Of a DNA stretch of 9,161 nt, positions 7,547 to 9,161 are shown piece by piece. A program made the translations under genes and the position numbers. Source of the stretch: Betaproteobacteria bacterium (GTDB lineage Bacteria > Pseudomonadota > Gammaproteobacteria > Burkholderiales > Rhodocyclaceae). The notes under the pieces are model-generated. The model did no database searches and was not told the origin of the DNA. It saw only the letters and a list, made by a program, of their open reading frames with translations. Positions within the stretch are counted from its first letter, which is position 1; every line of letters begins with the position of its first letter. Location of the stretch: contig JAGWUW010000077.1 of NCBI GenBank assembly GCA_028868235.1, forward strand, positions 1 through 9,161, given 5' to 3'.

Positions 7547-8571
7547 AACTATTTCTGCTCACTTGGTTTGCCGTCCTGCTGGTTGCCTGCGGCCGCACCC
7601 CGCTCCAGGAACAACAAGCCTATGTCTTCGGCACGCGCGTCGAGGTCATCGTCGTCGGTGACGATCCTGAGCAAGGCCGCAAAGCCATTGCCGCCGTGCT
7701 ACGCGAATTCGACCGCCTGCACCGCGCCTATCATGCTTGGCAACCGTCGGAACTGAGCGCCCTCAACGATGCCATCGCTGCCGGCCTGCCGCATGTGGTC
7801 AGCCCCGAACTGGCCAGCTTCATCCGTGAAGCGCAAACCCTGTCGCAACAAGGCAATTTCCTGTTCGACCCGGGTATTGGCCGCCTGATCAAACTGTGGG
7901 GATTTCAAGCCGACGAATTCAAGGCGGAGTTGCCGCCCGAGGCCGACATCAGGGCTTGGCTAGCCAGCAAACCTTCTATCGCCGACATCCGCATTGACGG
8001 CAACACTGTTAAAAGCCGCAACCGCCAGGTCGCCCTCGATTTCGGCGGGTACCTGAAAGGCGTCGCCCTTGACCGGGCGGCCCAAATCCTCCGCGAGATG
8101 GGCATCCACAACGCGCTGATCAACATTGGCGGCAACATCATGGCCTTGGGCAGCAAGGAAGGGAAAAAATGGCGGGTTGGCATCCAGCATCCACGTCAGC
8201 CCGGTCCGCTTGCCACCGTGACGCTGGATGATGGTGAAGCCATTGGCACCTCTGGCGACTACCAGCGCTTCTTCGAAGTCGATGGTCAACGCTATGCGCA
8301 TCTGCTCGACCCACGTACCGGTCGGCCGGCCAACCATACACAGGCAGTCACCGTTTTGATTCCGGCCGGCCCAAAGGCCGGCACCCTCTCCGATGCAAGT
8401 TCCAAGCCCATTTTTGTCGCCGGACCGGACAACTGGCGCGATATGGCGCGCAAAATGGGTGTCGGTTTCGTATTACGCGTCGACAGCGATAATCATATTT
8501 TCGTCACCGAAGCTCTGCACAAGCGGCTCGAATACCTTGGCAAGGAGCAACAAATTACGGTCGTGCCATAA
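7531..8571 (+). CDS. apbE: FAD:protein FMN transferase, ApbE lipoprotein
   Basis: ApbE attaches FMN from FAD to a Thr or Ser of target proteins such as RnfG/RnfD, NqrB/NqrC or NosR outside the inner membrane. This 346-residue copy (E. coli 351) begins with a lipoprotein signal: a basic start, a hydrophobic stretch and lipobox LVAC with C20 as the predicted lipidated residue. Family motifs are FGGYLKGVALD (from 171), NIGGN (198-202), GTSGDYQRFF (239-248) and HLLDPRTGRP (257-266). At the late metal/flavin site the usual AD-A-x-x-T reads SDASSK: D288 is kept but the Thr four residues on is K292. The start at ATG 7531 lies inside the end of gshB (16-base overlap) with a poor ribosome site, so translation probably depends on gshB. 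No flavinylated target gene is in the window. Confidence 0.92.
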   Translation: MRTIVKLFLLTWFAVLLVACGRTPLQEQQAYVFGTRVEVIVVGDDPEQGRKAIAAVLREFDRLHRAYHAWQPSELSALNDAIAAGLPHVVSPELASFIREAQTLSQQGNFLFDPGIGRLIKLWGFQADEFKAELPPEADIRAWLASKPSIADIRIDGNTVKSRNRQVALDFGGYLKGVALDRAAQILREMGIHNALINIGGNIMALGSKEGKKWRVGIQHPRQPGPLATVTLDDGEAIGTSGDYQRFFEVDGQRYAHLLDPRTGRPANHTQAVTVLIPAGPKAGTLSDASSKPIFVAGPDNWRDMARKMGVGFVLRVDSDNHIFVTEALHKRLEYLGKEQQITVVP

Positions 8572-8614
8572 GTTTCGAGCATACCGGCAAGCCCTCCCGA
8601 TACGCCGTGTGGAT

Positions 8615-8643
8615 ATCTCGTTACAATGCGGACAAAGTATAAA
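8615..8643 (+). promoter_or_regulatory. Possible promoter before the sensor-like gene
   Basis: The 127-base gap after apbE has two -10-like hexamers, TACAAT (8622-8627) and TATAAA (8638-8643), in a locally AT-rich stretch about 55-75 bases before the next start codon. Neither has a convincing -35 at 16-18 bases. The gap suggests that the downstream gene has its own promoter, but the exact element is uncertain. No terminator hairpin for apbE is visible here. Confidence 0.25.
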
Positions 8644-8698
8644 AATTTGTCTTTGAGAACAGGCGACACTCGACAACGTGAATAAGGGAGGAGAAGGA

Positions 8699-9161
8699 AT
8701 GCTGCGCGGTGTTTCCTTCAAGAAACCGGGGTTCGCCAACAGTCTGATACTGCGTATCGGCCTATTGATATTGCTGGCTCTCGCCGCGTTCACGTTCAGC
8801 CTGTATCGCCTCATCGGCCAACCAACCGTGGATCGGCTGGCCAGAACCCAAATGGAGCGTGCCGCCGAACAGCTCGAAGCCCGTTTTGCTCGTCTGCTCA
8901 AGACCGTCGAGATCACTCTGCGCAGCAGCCAGGGTTGGGGTAAAAACGGCGATCTCGATCAGGATCATCTCCTGCGTTTCAACGAATTCTTTTTCCCGAT
9001 CATCGCCAACCACGGCGAAATCACCTCCGTCATCTTCGCGCACGAATCGGGGCGCGAGATCCTCCTGCTGATGACCGATGATGGGCGCTGGATCAACCGC
9101 ATATCGAATCCGGCAGAATGGGGTAATCACACATATTGGATCACCTGGAACACCAACCGCG
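8699..9161 (+). CDS. N-terminus of a membrane-anchored sensor-like protein (partial)
   Basis: The frame is open from ATG 8699 to the window end, giving 154 full codons. The ATG is preceded by a very strong ribosome site, AGGGAGGAGAAGGA. After a short basic cytoplasmic start there is one membrane helix (about residues 16-36). A long amphipathic helix rich in Ala, Glu and Arg follows (about 45-75). The next part, SVIFAHESGREILLLM and then DDGRWINRI, reads like the strands of a periplasmic Cache-type sensor domain. Proteins that start this way usually continue to a second membrane helix and then a signalling output such as a histidine kinase, GGDEF, cyclase or PP2C phosphatase domain. The output part lies beyond the window, so the class cannot be named. 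The Cache call is inference from pattern. Confidence 0.65.
   Translation, partial: MLRGVSFKKPGFANSLILRIGLLILLALAAFTFSLYRLIGQPTVDRLARTQMERAAEQLEARFARLLKTVEITLRSSQGWGKNGDLDQDHLLRFNEFFFPIIANHGEITSVIFAHESGREILLLMTDDGRWINRISNPAEWGNHTYWITWNTNR

Overview
The window looks like chromosomal DNA of a GC-rich Gram-negative proteobacterium. A betaproteobacterium of the Rhodocyclales type (Dechloromonas/Azonexus-like) is my best guess. The guess rests on the GC-rich third positions, an Acidithiobacillus-type GshA paired with GshB, a periplasmic ApbE lipoprotein and a YbiT-type ABC-F protein; no ribosomal RNA or other taxonomic marker is present. Genes are tightly packed. I see no tRNA, rRNA, CRISPR array, insertion sequence or origin.

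Layout. (1) At the left edge is the last 38 codons of a plus-strand gene (1-117) that resembles the C-terminus of phage-type terminase small subunits. (2) A minus-strand two-gene operon follows: a CPA2-like cation/proton antiporter membrane domain (1290-2504), then a YbdK-type GCS2 carboxylate-amine ligase (149-1297). The two reading frames overlap by 8 bases. (3) Divergent from it, on plus, is a class I glutamine-amidotransferase-fold peptidase C26, PuuD-like (2594-3376). (4) A convergent junction with a strong 9-bp hairpin leads to a minus-strand ABC-F ATPase of the YbiT type (3465-5087). (5) Divergent from ybiT is a plus-strand run with overlapping frames: gshA of the Acidithiobacillus ferrooxidans type (5235-6527), gshB (6527-7546) and apbE (7531-8571). 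(6) A 127-bp gap precedes the start of a membrane-anchored sensor-like protein (8699 to the window end).

How the genes may work together. gshA and gshB encode the two steps of glutathione synthesis, and their stop and start codons overlap in TGATG. About 1.9-5 kb away lie two more genes for gamma-glutamyl-type chemistry: a GCS2-family ligase and a C26 hydrolase, flanking an antiporter from the superfamily that contains the glutathione-gated Kef systems. Four of the six complete enzyme genes could therefore make or break bonds at the glutamate gamma-carboxyl. That is the most interesting feature of the region, although the substrates of the YbdK and C26 proteins cannot be read from sequence. 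ApbE (periplasmic flavinylation) is probably an operon passenger, or linked through redox metabolism. YbiT acts on the ribosome and has no obvious link to the others.

Nothing here is a clearly undescribed defence or mobile system. The leads worth checking are the gamma-glutamyl neighbourhood, the antiporter with no acidic residue at the usual ion site, and the ApbE with a Lys where the family usually has a metal-site Thr.
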